17,422 nt of DNA from JAJQBJ01 sp964387095 (GTDB lineage Bacteria > Bacillota > Clostridia > Oscillospirales > Oscillospiraceae), in the NCBI GenBank assembly GCA_964387095.1, contig CAYLVH010000033.1, positions 1 to 17,422 of the forward strand, written 5' to 3'. Each line of letters starts with the position of its first letter. The stretch's first letter is position 1. Below are positions 7,422 through 14,875 of the stretch, in pieces. Under the pieces are notes generated by a model. The model ran no database searches. It saw nothing but the letters and a program-made list of their open reading frames with translations, and was not told the DNA's origin. Both the position numbers and the translations under genes were made by a program.

Positions 7422-8448
7422 AAAAATGGATATAAAATCCATGAATATGCCGGAGCTGGAGGCGTATTTCCAGCAGCTCGGGCAGCCCCAATACCGGGCA
7501 AAGCAGGTCTTTTCCTGGCTCCATAAGGGCGTCCATTCCTTCTCGGAGATGGGAAACCTGCCCAAGGCCCTGCGGGAACAGCTGGAGGAGCAGTGTGATA
7601 TCGCCGTTCCCCAGATCCAGCGGAAGCAGGTCTCCAAGCTGGATGGAACCATAAAATATCTTTGGAAGCTGCGGGACGGCAACTGCATTGAAACCGTCCT
7701 GATGCGATATAAGCACGGCAACACCGTCTGCATCTCCTCGGAGGTGGGCTGTGCCATGGGCTGCGTTTTCTGTGCCTCCACCCAGGAGGGGCTGGTGCGC
7801 CGCCTGGCCCCGTCGGAGATGCTGGATCAGGTGCTGTTCACCCAGATGGACTCCGGTTGTCCCATCTCAAATATTGTGCTGATGGGCATAGGCGAGCCGC
7901 TGGACAACTTTGATACCGTGCTGCGGTTTCTGGAGTTGGTCAATTCGCCGGATGGCATGAATATCGGTATGCGGCATATCTCCCTCTCCACCTGCGGGCT
8001 GGTCAAGATGATGAACAAGCTGGCAGAGAAGGACCTACAGCTGACCCTGTCGGTTTCTCTTCACGCACCGGATGATGAGACTCGCTCCAGGATCATGCCG
8101 GTGAACCGGAGCGTAGGCGTGGATCAGCTCATCGCCGCCTGCCGCTGGTACTTTGAAAAGACCGGGCGGCGGATCTCTTATGAATACGCCATGATCGATG
8201 GTGTCAACGACAGCGACTGGCAGGCGGACCTCTTGGCTGCCCGCCTGAAGGGGATTCCCAGCCATGTGAACCTGATCCCGTTGAACGAGGTGCGGGAAAG
8301 CCCGCTGAAGCCCAGCAAGCGGGTACGGCAGTTCCAGAAGCGGCTGGAAGATCAGGGCATTACGGTAACGGTCCGGCGGAAGCTGGGCGGAGATATCGAC
8401 GCTTCCTGCGGACAGCTGCGGCGCAAGACGCTGGGCATCCAGGAGTGA
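7408..8448 (+). CDS. rlmN: Dual-specificity 23S rRNA/tRNA A2 methyltransferase RlmN
   Basis: RlmN is a radical SAM enzyme that methylates C2 of A2503 in 23S rRNA and of A37 in some tRNAs. The 346-residue protein has the radical SAM cluster Cys-x3-Cys-x2-Cys at Cys115, Cys119 and Cys122. It also has the two accessory cysteines of the family: Cys108 (equivalent to E. coli Cys118, seven residues before the first cluster Cys) and Cys334 (in Ala-Ser-Cys-Gly, equivalent to Cys355). The SAM-binding Gly-Ile-Gly-Glu-Pro motif follows the cluster. GAAGGA at 7391-7396 supports ATG 7408; ATG 7426 is an alternative start with a family-like opening. The gene overlaps rsmB. Confidence 0.95.
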   Translation: MESNEKMDIKSMNMPELEAYFQQLGQPQYRAKQVFSWLHKGVHSFSEMGNLPKALREQLEEQCDIAVPQIQRKQVSKLDGTIKYLWKLRDGNCIETVLMRYKHGNTVCISSEVGCAMGCVFCASTQEGLVRRLAPSEMLDQVLFTQMDSGCPISNIVLMGIGEPLDNFDTVLRFLELVNSPDGMNIGMRHISLSTCGLVKMMNKLAEKDLQLTLSVSLHAPDDETRSRIMPVNRSVGVDQLIAACRWYFEKTGRRISYEYAMIDGVNDSDWQADLLAARLKGIPSHVNLIPLNEVRESPLKPSKRVRQFQKRLEDQGITVTVRRKLGGDIDASCGQLRRKTLGIQE

Positions 8449-8509
8449 AAAGAGGACCAGTGCTGTGTGGGGTCCGGGGAAAATTTGCACAGAGAAAAGG
8501 CGAGAACAT

Positions 8510-9235
8510 ATGGATGTATGGGCTTTGACAAACCAGGGAAAAGTAAGAAATAGCAACCAGGATTCCTTCTACTATCAAATTGCGGAGGACAGCACCGTGG
8601 GTCTGGTCTGCGACGGTATGGGCGGCGCTGCTGCGGGGGACTTGGCAAGCCGGTTGGCTGCCAACGCCTTTGTGGATAAGCTGAGCTGTCCCGCCTCAAA
8701 CGTAGACGAACTGATGGAGAATGCCCTTGCCGCGGCCAACGAAGCGGTGTATCAGTACAGTGTGGAGAATCCGGAGTGCATGGGCATGGGGACCACCCTG
8801 GTGGCCGCCGTTGTCATGGGGAACACGGCGCATATCATCAATATCGGGGATAGTAGATGCTATTATCTGGATGAGGATGGGATACGCCAAATTACGGAGG
8901 ATCACTCGGTTGTGGCGGATATGGTCCGGCAGGGGCTCATCACGCCGGAGGAAGCCCGAGTACACCCCAAAAAGAACTTGATTACCCGGGCGCTGGGAAC
9001 TAGAATGAACCGAAGCGGCGATCTGTTTACCGTGAAGCTGAAACCCAACAGTATGCTGCTGCTCTGCTCCGACGGCCTGACCAATCAGGTCACGGATCAG
9101 GAGATCCTGTTCGAGGCCCTCTACGGCGGGACGCCGGAGGACTGCTGCCAGCGGCTTGTTGATATTGTATTGCGGCGCGGAGCGCCGGATAATGTGACTG
9201 TTGTCCTGATGAAAGCGAACGACAAAGGATATTGA
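8510..9235 (+). CDS. prpC: PP2C-type Ser/Thr protein phosphatase (PrpC/Stp)
   Basis: This cytoplasmic metal-dependent phosphatase opposes the kinase encoded next to it. From ATG 8510 the product is 241 residues, the usual size. Metal ligands are visible at Asp18 (Arg-Asn-Ser-Asn-Gln-Asp), Asp35-Gly36 (Cys-Asp-Gly-Met-Gly-Gly), Asp188 (Cys-Ser-Asp-Gly) and Asp227 (Pro-Asp-Asn-Val-Thr). The Gly-Asp-Ser-Arg and Asp-His-Ser motifs are also present. The frame is open back to a GTG at 8465, but those residues are not family-like, and AAAAGG before 8510 supports the shorter start. Sixty-one bases without a gene separate it from rlmN. prkC begins 13 bases downstream. Confidence 0.94.
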   Translation: MDVWALTNQGKVRNSNQDSFYYQIAEDSTVGLVCDGMGGAAAGDLASRLAANAFVDKLSCPASNVDELMENALAAANEAVYQYSVENPECMGMGTTLVAAVVMGNTAHIINIGDSRCYYLDEDGIRQITEDHSVVADMVRQGLITPEEARVHPKKNLITRALGTRMNRSGDLFTVKLKPNSMLLLCSDGLTNQVTDQEILFEALYGGTPEDCCQRLVDIVLRRGAPDNVTVVLMKANDKGY

Positions 9236-9248
9236 GGAGGCCTTGACT

Positions 9249-11558
9249 ATGGATCAATACATAGGCAAAATGCTCGATAACCGCTATGAATTGTTGGAGG
9301 TTGTGGGCACCGGCGGCATGGCCGTTGTTTATAAGGCAAAGTGCCACCGACTGAACCGCTATGTGGCTGTAAAGATTTTGAAGGAGGAGGCAGCCGCGGA
9401 CCCTGAGCTGTTGCGCCGGTTCCGGGATGAATCCCAGGCGGTTGCAATGCTCTCCCACCCCAACATTGTTGCGGTATATGATGTAAGCAAAACGGATAAT
9501 CTGGAATATATCGTCATGGAGCTGATCGACGGCATTACCCTGAAGCAGTACATGGTGCAGAAGGGCGGAAGCCTGCCTTGGAAGGAAGCGCTGCATTTCA
9601 TCACCCAGATCATGCGCGCCCTTCGCCATGCCCACAGTCGGGGGATCATCCACCGGGATATCAAGCCCCAAAACGTTATGGTGCTCCGGGACGGCAGCGC
9701 CAAGGTGGCTGACTTTGGAATCGCCCACCTGAGCAATTCCCAGAACACCACTACCCAGGAGGCCCTGGGCTCTGTGCATTATGTCTCGCCGGAGCAGGCC
9801 AAGGGCGCCAAGGTGGACGCAAGGACGGATATTTATTCCGCAGGCGTCGTCCTGTATGAGATGCTGACTGGTAAGCTGCCCTATGAGGGGGACTCCCCGG
9901 TGGCTGTGGCCATCAAGCACATCAATTCCACCCCGGTACCCCCCAGGGAGATCAACCCTGACATCCCTGAGGGCCTGGAACAGATTACGCTGAAAGCTAT
10001 GGCTTCCAAACCCGGCGACCGCTATGACAGCGCCAGGGCCATGCTGATGGATCTGGATGCCTTCCGCAAGAATCCGGCGATTGTGTTTCCCTATGCTGCC
10101 CCCCAGGCAATCCCCCCTGCACCAGAGAAGGATATGGACGAGACTCAGATCATCACAGGGGCTGAGGGTATTTATGGCAAGCCCTCCCGTACTCGTCCCC
10201 CCAGTCGGGCCGCTTATACGGAGGCTGAGGATGAGCCCGACGAGGAGGAAGAGGAGCAAGGCGCTGGCGGCAGAAAGCGAACGCAGAAGAAGAAATCCCG
10301 TAGGGGTGTCTATGTGGCAGTGGTTGCGGCCGTTCTGGTGGCGTTTTTTGCCATCATGATTATTTTCATCTACAGTATGCTCAACAGTGGGGCTGAAGAT
10401 CAGACGGAGCACACGGTGCCGAACCTGATCAACATGCAGTATGAGGAAGCGGTGCTCCTTTATGGCACGGAATTTGACATTGAGATCATCGGATATGCGG
10501 AAGACAGTACAGCCAATGAGGGGGCCATTCTGGAGCAGGACCCCGCGGCGGATGAAATTGTAACAGGCAGCCAGCCCATGATCCGGGTAACCGTCTGTAA
10601 GGCGGCCAATTCCAGCCTCCTGGGCTATATGCCAAGGTTGGAGGGCGAACAGGAGGCCGTTGCGATTCAGACCTTGACCGCAATGGGAGTTTCCACGTCC
10701 AATATCATCAAGGGCACCGGTGTCTACTCTGACACGATCGCCGAAGGCTGTGTCGTTTCCACCACGCCCAGCTATGGCACCTCTATATCCAGCGATACGG
10801 TCATCACGTATTACCTGAGCCTGGGGGCGGATCCCAATGCGACCATAACCGTTCCGGATCTGGTGAATAAGACCCAGAATGACGCGGTCAACGAGTTGAG
10901 AGCGGCGGGCATTACCAGCTACGAGATTGTAGAGGAGTATTCGGACACTTATGAGTCCGGCAGGGTGACCCGTACCAGTCCCTCCTCCGGTTCCAGTGTC
11001 TCTGCAACGGATAAGGTCACAATTTACGTCAGCAAGGGGGAGGACCCCGCTTCCGCATTGGTGACCGTGCCCCAGTTTGTGGGCCAGAATGAGACCATTG
11101 TTATGATCCAATTGGAACAGATGAACTTGACAGGCACCTTTAACCGGGTCACAGACAGCTCGGCGGCCGGCACGATCCTGTCTCAGGATGTGGCCAGCGG
11201 CACTCAGGTTCCGGCTGGCACCAATATCACCTTCACGGTCAGCTCTGGCCCGGCAGAGAGCACATCCCCCTCGCCCAGTGAGAGCACCTCTCCCAGTCCC
11301 TCCACCTCCTCTGGAAACAGCGAAGGAGGCAGCGGCGGCAGCAGTGTGACGGTGAATAAGACCATCACCGTGGAATTGCCCGACCAGGAGGGGGAGGTCA
11401 GGGTTCAGGTTGATCTGGACGGCGTCACCATGTACTCCAACACGGTAGACTGCTCCAGAGGGTCCATCGACGTACAGTTGAGCGGCAGCGGCACCCAAGA
11501 GGTGGAAATCTATATTGACGGCAGGCTGACCCAGACCATTTCGGTGAACTTCAGCTGA
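9249..11558 (+). CDS. prkC: PASTA-domain membrane Ser/Thr protein kinase (PrkC/Stk)
   Basis: The 769-residue product is a eukaryotic-like kinase that senses cell-wall fragments or lipid II. The cytoplasmic kinase domain (about 13-272) has the Gly-rich loop Gly-Thr-Gly-Gly-Met-Ala-Val-Val-Tyr, catalytic Lys42, His135-Arg136-Asp137 and Asp155-Phe156-Gly157, with a run of threonines in the activation loop. An acidic then basic juxtamembrane segment precedes one membrane helix (about 353-378). Outside lie about four PASTA repeats (near 388-453, 456-524, 532-598 and 604-670), a Ser/Pro/Thr linker (about 671-700), and a beta-rich C-terminal domain of about 68 residues. ATG 9249 is eight bases after GAGGAGG; the TTG at 9243 is too close to it. 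The kinase-phosphatase-rsgA order is conserved. Confidence 0.95.
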   Translation: MDQYIGKMLDNRYELLEVVGTGGMAVVYKAKCHRLNRYVAVKILKEEAAADPELLRRFRDESQAVAMLSHPNIVAVYDVSKTDNLEYIVMELIDGITLKQYMVQKGGSLPWKEALHFITQIMRALRHAHSRGIIHRDIKPQNVMVLRDGSAKVADFGIAHLSNSQNTTTQEALGSVHYVSPEQAKGAKVDARTDIYSAGVVLYEMLTGKLPYEGDSPVAVAIKHINSTPVPPREINPDIPEGLEQITLKAMASKPGDRYDSARAMLMDLDAFRKNPAIVFPYAAPQAIPPAPEKDMDETQIITGAEGIYGKPSRTRPPSRAAYTEAEDEPDEEEEEQGAGGRKRTQKKKSRRGVYVAVVAAVLVAFFAIMIIFIYSMLNSGAEDQTEHTVPNLINMQYEEAVLLYGTEFDIEIIGYAEDSTANEGAILEQDPAADEIVTGSQPMIRVTVCKAANSSLLGYMPRLEGEQEAVAIQTLTAMGVSTSNIIKGTGVYSDTIAEGCVVSTTPSYGTSISSDTVITYYLSLGADPNATITVPDLVNKTQNDAVNELRAAGITSYEIVEEYSDTYESGRVTRTSPSSGSSVSATDKVTIYVSKGEDPASALVTVPQFVGQNETIVMIQLEQMNLTGTFNRVTDSSAAGTILSQDVASGTQVPAGTNITFTVSSGPAESTSPSPSESTSPSPSTSSGNSEGGSGGSSVTVNKTITVELPDQEGEVRVQVDLDGVTMYSNTVDCSRGSIDVQLSGSGTQEVEIYIDGRLTQTISVNFS

Positions 11559-12436
11559 TGGAAGGAAGGATTTTTCGAGCCCTCAGCGGGTTCTACGATG
11601 TGCAGGCAGGGGACGCGGTCATCCGCTGCCGCGCCCGGGGCAAATTCCGCCACCAGAAGATCACCCCTCTGGTGGGGGACCGGGTGGAGATCAGCCAGAT
11701 TGATGACCAGACTGGCATGGTGGACCGGATCCTGCCCCGGAGGAATGCCTTCCAGCGCCCCGCCGTGGCCAATATGGACCAGCTGATTATCATCGCGTCC
11801 TGCGCCATCCCCAAGACCGACCCCTTCCTTATCGACCGGGTGGTGTCCCTGGCAGAAAAGCGGGACTGTGAGCCGGTGATCGTGGTCAACAAGTGCGACC
11901 TGGAGCCGGGAGAGCCCTTGGCCGGGATTTACCGGCAGTGCGGCTTCCACATCATTCTGACCAGCGCGGAGACCGGCCAGGGCGTGGAGAAGCTGCGGGA
12001 TGCGCTGGCCGGAAAGGTCAGCGTGTTCACTGGAAACTCTGGCGTGGGCAAGAGCAGCCTGCTCAACTGCCTGGAGCCGGAATTTCAAATCCAGACCGGA
12101 GAGGTCAGCAGGGCCCTAGGCCGGGGGCGGCACACCACCCGCCATATTGAGCTTTATCCCCTGGAAAATGGCGCAGTCATTGCGGATACCCCGGGCTTTT
12201 CCTCCTTCGATTCCGATCAGGGCGAGATTTGCCTGAAAGAGGATCTGGCGGAGACCTTCCGGGAGTTCCGCCCCTATCTGGGAAAATGCCGGTTTGTGGG
12301 GTGCGCCCATGTGAAGGAGAAGGGCTGCGCGGTGTTAAAGGCCGTCCAAGAAGGAAAAATTCCCAAGAGCCGCCATGAGAGCTATGTCCGCTTGTATGAG
12401 CAGATCAAGGAGATCAAGGAATGGGAACAGAAATAA
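11558..12436 (+). CDS. rsgA: Ribosome small-subunit-dependent GTPase RsgA
   Basis: RsgA is a circularly permuted GTPase that tests late 30S subunits during maturation. The 292-residue protein has an N-terminal OB fold. The G motifs come in the permuted order: Asn-Lys-Cys-Asp at 111-114 (G4), Gly-Asn-Ser-Gly-Val-Gly-Lys-Ser at 159-166 (G1), Asp-Thr-Pro-Gly at 210-213 (G3). The zinc site is intact, with Cys244, Cys249, His251 and Cys257. The start shares one base with the prkC stop (TGATG), so translation is coupled. RsgA is a known phosphorylation target of PrkC-type kinases in Firmicutes, in keeping with its position. rpe, the usual next gene, is absent. Confidence 0.95.
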   Translation: MEGRIFRALSGFYDVQAGDAVIRCRARGKFRHQKITPLVGDRVEISQIDDQTGMVDRILPRRNAFQRPAVANMDQLIIIASCAIPKTDPFLIDRVVSLAEKRDCEPVIVVNKCDLEPGEPLAGIYRQCGFHIILTSAETGQGVEKLRDALAGKVSVFTGNSGVGKSSLLNCLEPEFQIQTGEVSRALGRGRHTTRHIELYPLENGAVIADTPGFSSFDSDQGEICLKEDLAETFREFRPYLGKCRFVGCAHVKEKGCAVLKAVQEGKIPKSRHESYVRLYEQIKEIKEWEQK

Positions 12437-13068
12437 AAACCGCGCTGCTGATTGGCTCCGCACCGGGGCCGGGGCTGGATTATCTTGGGCCCTACCTCAC
12501 CGGCGGAGAACTGGTCATCTGCGCCGATGGCGGCGTGAAGCGGGCCATGGAGGCCAGGCTGGACCCGGACTGCTATGTGGGGGACAGCGACTCCGGAGGC
12601 TTTTTGCCGGAGGGGCTTGACCGCTGGCTGCTGCCCTCGGAAAAGAATCTGACCGACCTGGAAATGGCGGTGGAAAAGGCCCTGGAAGCGGGGGCAAAGC
12701 GGGTGCTCCTCTGCGGGTGTACCGGCGGCCGTCAGGATCATCACTTGGCCAATTTGTTTCTGCTGGAGCAGCTCTGCCAGCGGGGGGCCAAGGGGATGAT
12801 TCTGGATGAGCTGAATGAGATCACCTATCTGCCCCCAGGCAGCTACCTCCTGGAGAACAGGCCCAGGTATCACTATTTTTCCCTGCTGCCGGTGGAGAAG
12901 GTGCTGGGCCAGTTGACCATTTCCGGGAGCAAGTATGAGCTGCCCCCTACGGATGTGCCAAGGGGATCCACCCTGTCCGTCAGCAATGAGTTTGTGGGGG
13001 ACCGTCCGGTGAAGCTGAGCTTCTCCACCGGCTCCGCGTTCCTCATCCGCAGCGTGCCGGAAAACTGA
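12421..13068 (+). CDS. thiN: Thiamine pyrophosphokinase
   Basis: ThiN converts thiamine to thiamine pyrophosphate using ATP. The 215-residue product has Cys-Ala-Asp-Gly-Gly near residue 38, and Gly-Asp-Ser-Asp-Ser near 59, where the family commonly has Gly-Asp-Phe-Asp-Ser. A Thr-Asp-Leu-Glu-Met-Ala motif and the Gly-Gly-Arg-x-Asp-His-x-Leu-Ala-Asn signature follow. AAGGAG at 12407-12412 is eight bases before the ATG, within the rsgA 3' end, and the genes overlap by 16 bases. In B. subtilis rpe lies between rsgA and thiN, and spoVM follows thiN. Confidence 0.93.
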   Translation: MGTEIKTALLIGSAPGPGLDYLGPYLTGGELVICADGGVKRAMEARLDPDCYVGDSDSGGFLPEGLDRWLLPSEKNLTDLEMAVEKALEAGAKRVLLCGCTGGRQDHHLANLFLLEQLCQRGAKGMILDELNEITYLPPGSYLLENRPRYHYFSLLPVEKVLGQLTISGSKYELPPTDVPRGSTLSVSNEFVGDRPVKLSFSTGSAFLIRSVPEN

Positions 13069-13135
13069 AAATTGAGTCGCAATGAGACCGTCTTTCACAT
13101 AAACTGGATTATCCGAATTGTGGGAGGCGGTTATT

Positions 13136-13285
13136 TTGCTGCGTAATCGAAAACAGCGGGGAATCTGCTTGATATCCCTGGGCGCAGGGATTCTGCTGGC
13201 GTTGATTCTCCCGGTGGGTTGTATCATCGTGGTTTGCTCTCTGACCATGATTATTCTGGGAATCAGCTGGCTCAAGTGCCGATAA
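13136..13285 (+). CDS. 49-residue membrane mini-protein between thiN and sipL
   Basis: This frame runs from a TTG at 13136 to TAA at 13283-13285. GGGAGG at 13122-13127 is eight bases before the TTG, an ideal ribosome binding site, which is the main evidence that it is real. The product has a basic N-terminus (Arg3, Arg5, Lys6, Arg8) and a hydrophobic core from about residue 10 to 46, broken near Pro26-Val-Gly. A short Lys-Cys-Arg tail follows. This suggests two short membrane helices or a hairpin with both ends in the cytoplasm. Four cysteines (11, 29, 34, 48) are present. B. subtilis has spoVM at this place, but SpoVM is a 26-residue amphipathic helix and there is no visible similarity. I do not recognise the family; a sporulation role is inferred only from position. 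Confidence 0.65.
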   Translation: MLRNRKQRGICLISLGAGILLALILPVGCIIVVCSLTMIILGISWLKCR

Positions 13286-13292
13286 GCTGGAC

Positions 13293-13319
13293 ATATTTAA
13301 GTCCCTGTCCGCATAGATT
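13293..13319 (+). promoter_or_regulatory. Sigma-E-like (mother-cell sporulation) promoter for sipL
   Basis: ATATT at 13293-13297 and CATAGATT at 13312-13319 are separated by 14 bases. The B. subtilis sigma-E consensus is KMATATT, 14-15 bases, CATACANT. The spacing fits and the mismatches are one at the K position of the -35 box and one in the -10 box (G for C). A transcript would start near 13326, about 25 bases before sipL. sipL and spoIVA are mother-cell genes in other spore formers, so the position makes sense. It is a sequence match only. Confidence 0.55.
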
Positions 13320-13350
13320 TGCCTCAGAATTGATGTGAGGTGAGAGCACA

Positions 13351-14865
13351 ATGGAATTACCCGTAAAGTTTGAAAAAGCGGCCTGTTGGCAGACGTTGTA
13401 TAACGGCGTGGTCAGCAGGGAGGAGCTGTCCGAAAGTATGCTTCCCGACGCCATGCCCGATCTGGCCCGGGTGCTTGAGGTGGAGAGCCAGGTGTTTCTG
13501 GAGACTCAGGCGGCCTCTGGCCGGGTGGCATTTTCCGGGCGGATTCGGTCGGAGGTGCTGTATCAGCCGGAGGAGGGCGGGATCCGCAGCATTCAGGTGG
13601 TGACGCCCTTCCAGTTCGGGGAGGAGATCGCCGGGGTGGAGGAGCAGTGTGTCATCCATGCCAAGGTCCGCTCTGCCACCGGCGATGTCAGGGTCTTGAA
13701 TCCCCGGAAGCTGCTGCTGCGCATTGGGATGCTGGTGGAGCTGCAGGCGTTCAAGCCAGAGGAGCAGGCGTGCAGCGGGACGCTGCCCCAGGAGGAGAAG
13801 TGGGGGCTGGAGTCCCGCACTGTGGAGGAGACGACGGAGATGATCTGCGCGGTCCCCCGGAAGCCCTTCGCCTTTGAGGACCGGCTGGTGCTGCCCGGCG
13901 GGGGACAGAAGGCGGAGCGGATTCTGAAATGGAGGCCCATTTGCTCTGTCAGCGAAGCCAGAGTGGTGGGCAGCAAGCTGGTGCTGAAGGGCAAGGTGAC
14001 GCTGCTGTTCCTGATGAGCTCGGAGGAGGGGGAACTGTTCCGGTCTGGCTTCGATCTGCCCTTCTCTCAGATCATGGAGGCCGGCGGAGCCTCGGAGCGG
14101 GCCACCGCGCAAGCGGAGGTCCATCTGACGGATTGCAGCTATGAGCTGATGGATGGCGGAAGTACCGTGGAGATCTCCTTCGATCTGCTGGCCCAGGCGG
14201 TGCTGCGGGAGGAGCGGCAGCTGGAGCTGACTGTGGACGCCTACTCCACCGGCTATCCGTTGGATTTGGAGACAAGTCCCATGAGCTGCATCCAAATGGC
14301 GGAGAGCGGCACCCTGCGGCAGAATGTGCAGGAGCTGATCGAATGCGGCATGGAGCTGCAGAGGGTGCAGGATATCCGGGCGGACCTGGGCCTGTCCGGC
14401 CAGAGCATTGACGGGACCACCCGTACCCTGACGGTGGATGTGACCATTCACGCCTGTGTTTGCGAGGAGGGCGGGCGCATCACCAGCTTGAGCCGCACCT
14501 ATCCGGTTTCCGTCCAGCTGGAAGCTCCGCCGGAGGCGGAGGTGCGCTTTGACTGCGCTGTGTCGGACCTACAGGGGGACCGGGCCAGCGGCGGAGCAGA
14601 GGTGCGATTTTCCGTGCTGTTTTCCTATGCGGTGTACCGCCGGAAAACCGTGGAGGTACTTTGCAAACTGACAGTGGATGAGGATCAGCCCCGGGATTGC
14701 AGCGAAAGCCCGTCCCTGGTTCTGCGCAGGGTGCAGAGCGGAGAGACCCTCTGGGAGCTGGCCAAGGACTACCACACCAGGGGCAAGGATATCCTGGAGG
14801 CCAATGGACTGGAGGGGGAAGACCTGGAGGAGGGAAGCTTCCTTCTGATTCCCCGAAGAAGATAG
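13351..14865 (+). CDS. sipL: SipL-like spore coat morphogenetic protein (SPOCS/DUF3794 plus LysM)
   Basis: SipL anchors the coat to the forespore surface by binding SpoIVA, and acts as the clostridial counterpart of SpoVID. The 504-residue product has beta-rich segments consistent with SPOCS (DUF3794) repeats at about 65-135, 210-285 and 355-440. A C-terminal LysM lies at about 458-504, recognisable from Val-Gln-Ser-Gly-Glu-Thr-Leu-Trp-Glu-Leu-Ala. In C. difficile the SipL LysM region contacts SpoIVA. There is no signal peptide or membrane segment, consistent with mother-cell cytoplasm. The ATG follows a GAGGTGAG ribosome site, and a sigma-E-like promoter lies just upstream. spoIVA begins 10 bases after the stop, so the two are probably cotranscribed. 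The family call is firm; the name rests on architecture and context. Confidence 0.88.
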   Translation: MELPVKFEKAACWQTLYNGVVSREELSESMLPDAMPDLARVLEVESQVFLETQAASGRVAFSGRIRSEVLYQPEEGGIRSIQVVTPFQFGEEIAGVEEQCVIHAKVRSATGDVRVLNPRKLLLRIGMLVELQAFKPEEQACSGTLPQEEKWGLESRTVEETTEMICAVPRKPFAFEDRLVLPGGGQKAERILKWRPICSVSEARVVGSKLVLKGKVTLLFLMSSEEGELFRSGFDLPFSQIMEAGGASERATAQAEVHLTDCSYELMDGGSTVEISFDLLAQAVLREERQLELTVDAYSTGYPLDLETSPMSCIQMAESGTLRQNVQELIECGMELQRVQDIRADLGLSGQSIDGTTRTLTVDVTIHACVCEEGGRITSLSRTYPVSVQLEAPPEAEVRFDCAVSDLQGDRASGGAEVRFSVLFSYAVYRRKTVEVLCKLTVDEDQPRDCSESPSLVLRRVQSGETLWELAKDYHTRGKDILEANGLEGEDLEEGSFLLIPRRR

Positions 14866-14875
14866 GAGGTAGAAT

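Noticed and set aside
8454..8475. Inverted repeat GGACC/GGTCC between rlmN and prpC.
   Set aside because: The stem is only five pairs with a 12-base loop and no T-run, so it cannot be supported as a terminator.
9090..11498. Long open frame on the - strand opposite prkC.
   Set aside because: It is the antisense of a well-recognised kinase gene. Its composition (Gly-, His- and Leu-rich, no motifs) is typical of a shadow frame in GC-rich DNA.
13069..13135. Sporulation promoter before the mini-protein, based on CATAAACT at 13098-13105.
   Set aside because: No acceptable -35 element lies at the right distance for sigma-E, sigma-G, sigma-K or sigma-A.
13136..13285. Calling the mini-protein SpoVM.
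   Set aside because: It is nearly twice as long, strongly hydrophobic instead of amphipathic, and shows no matching residues; only the position agrees.
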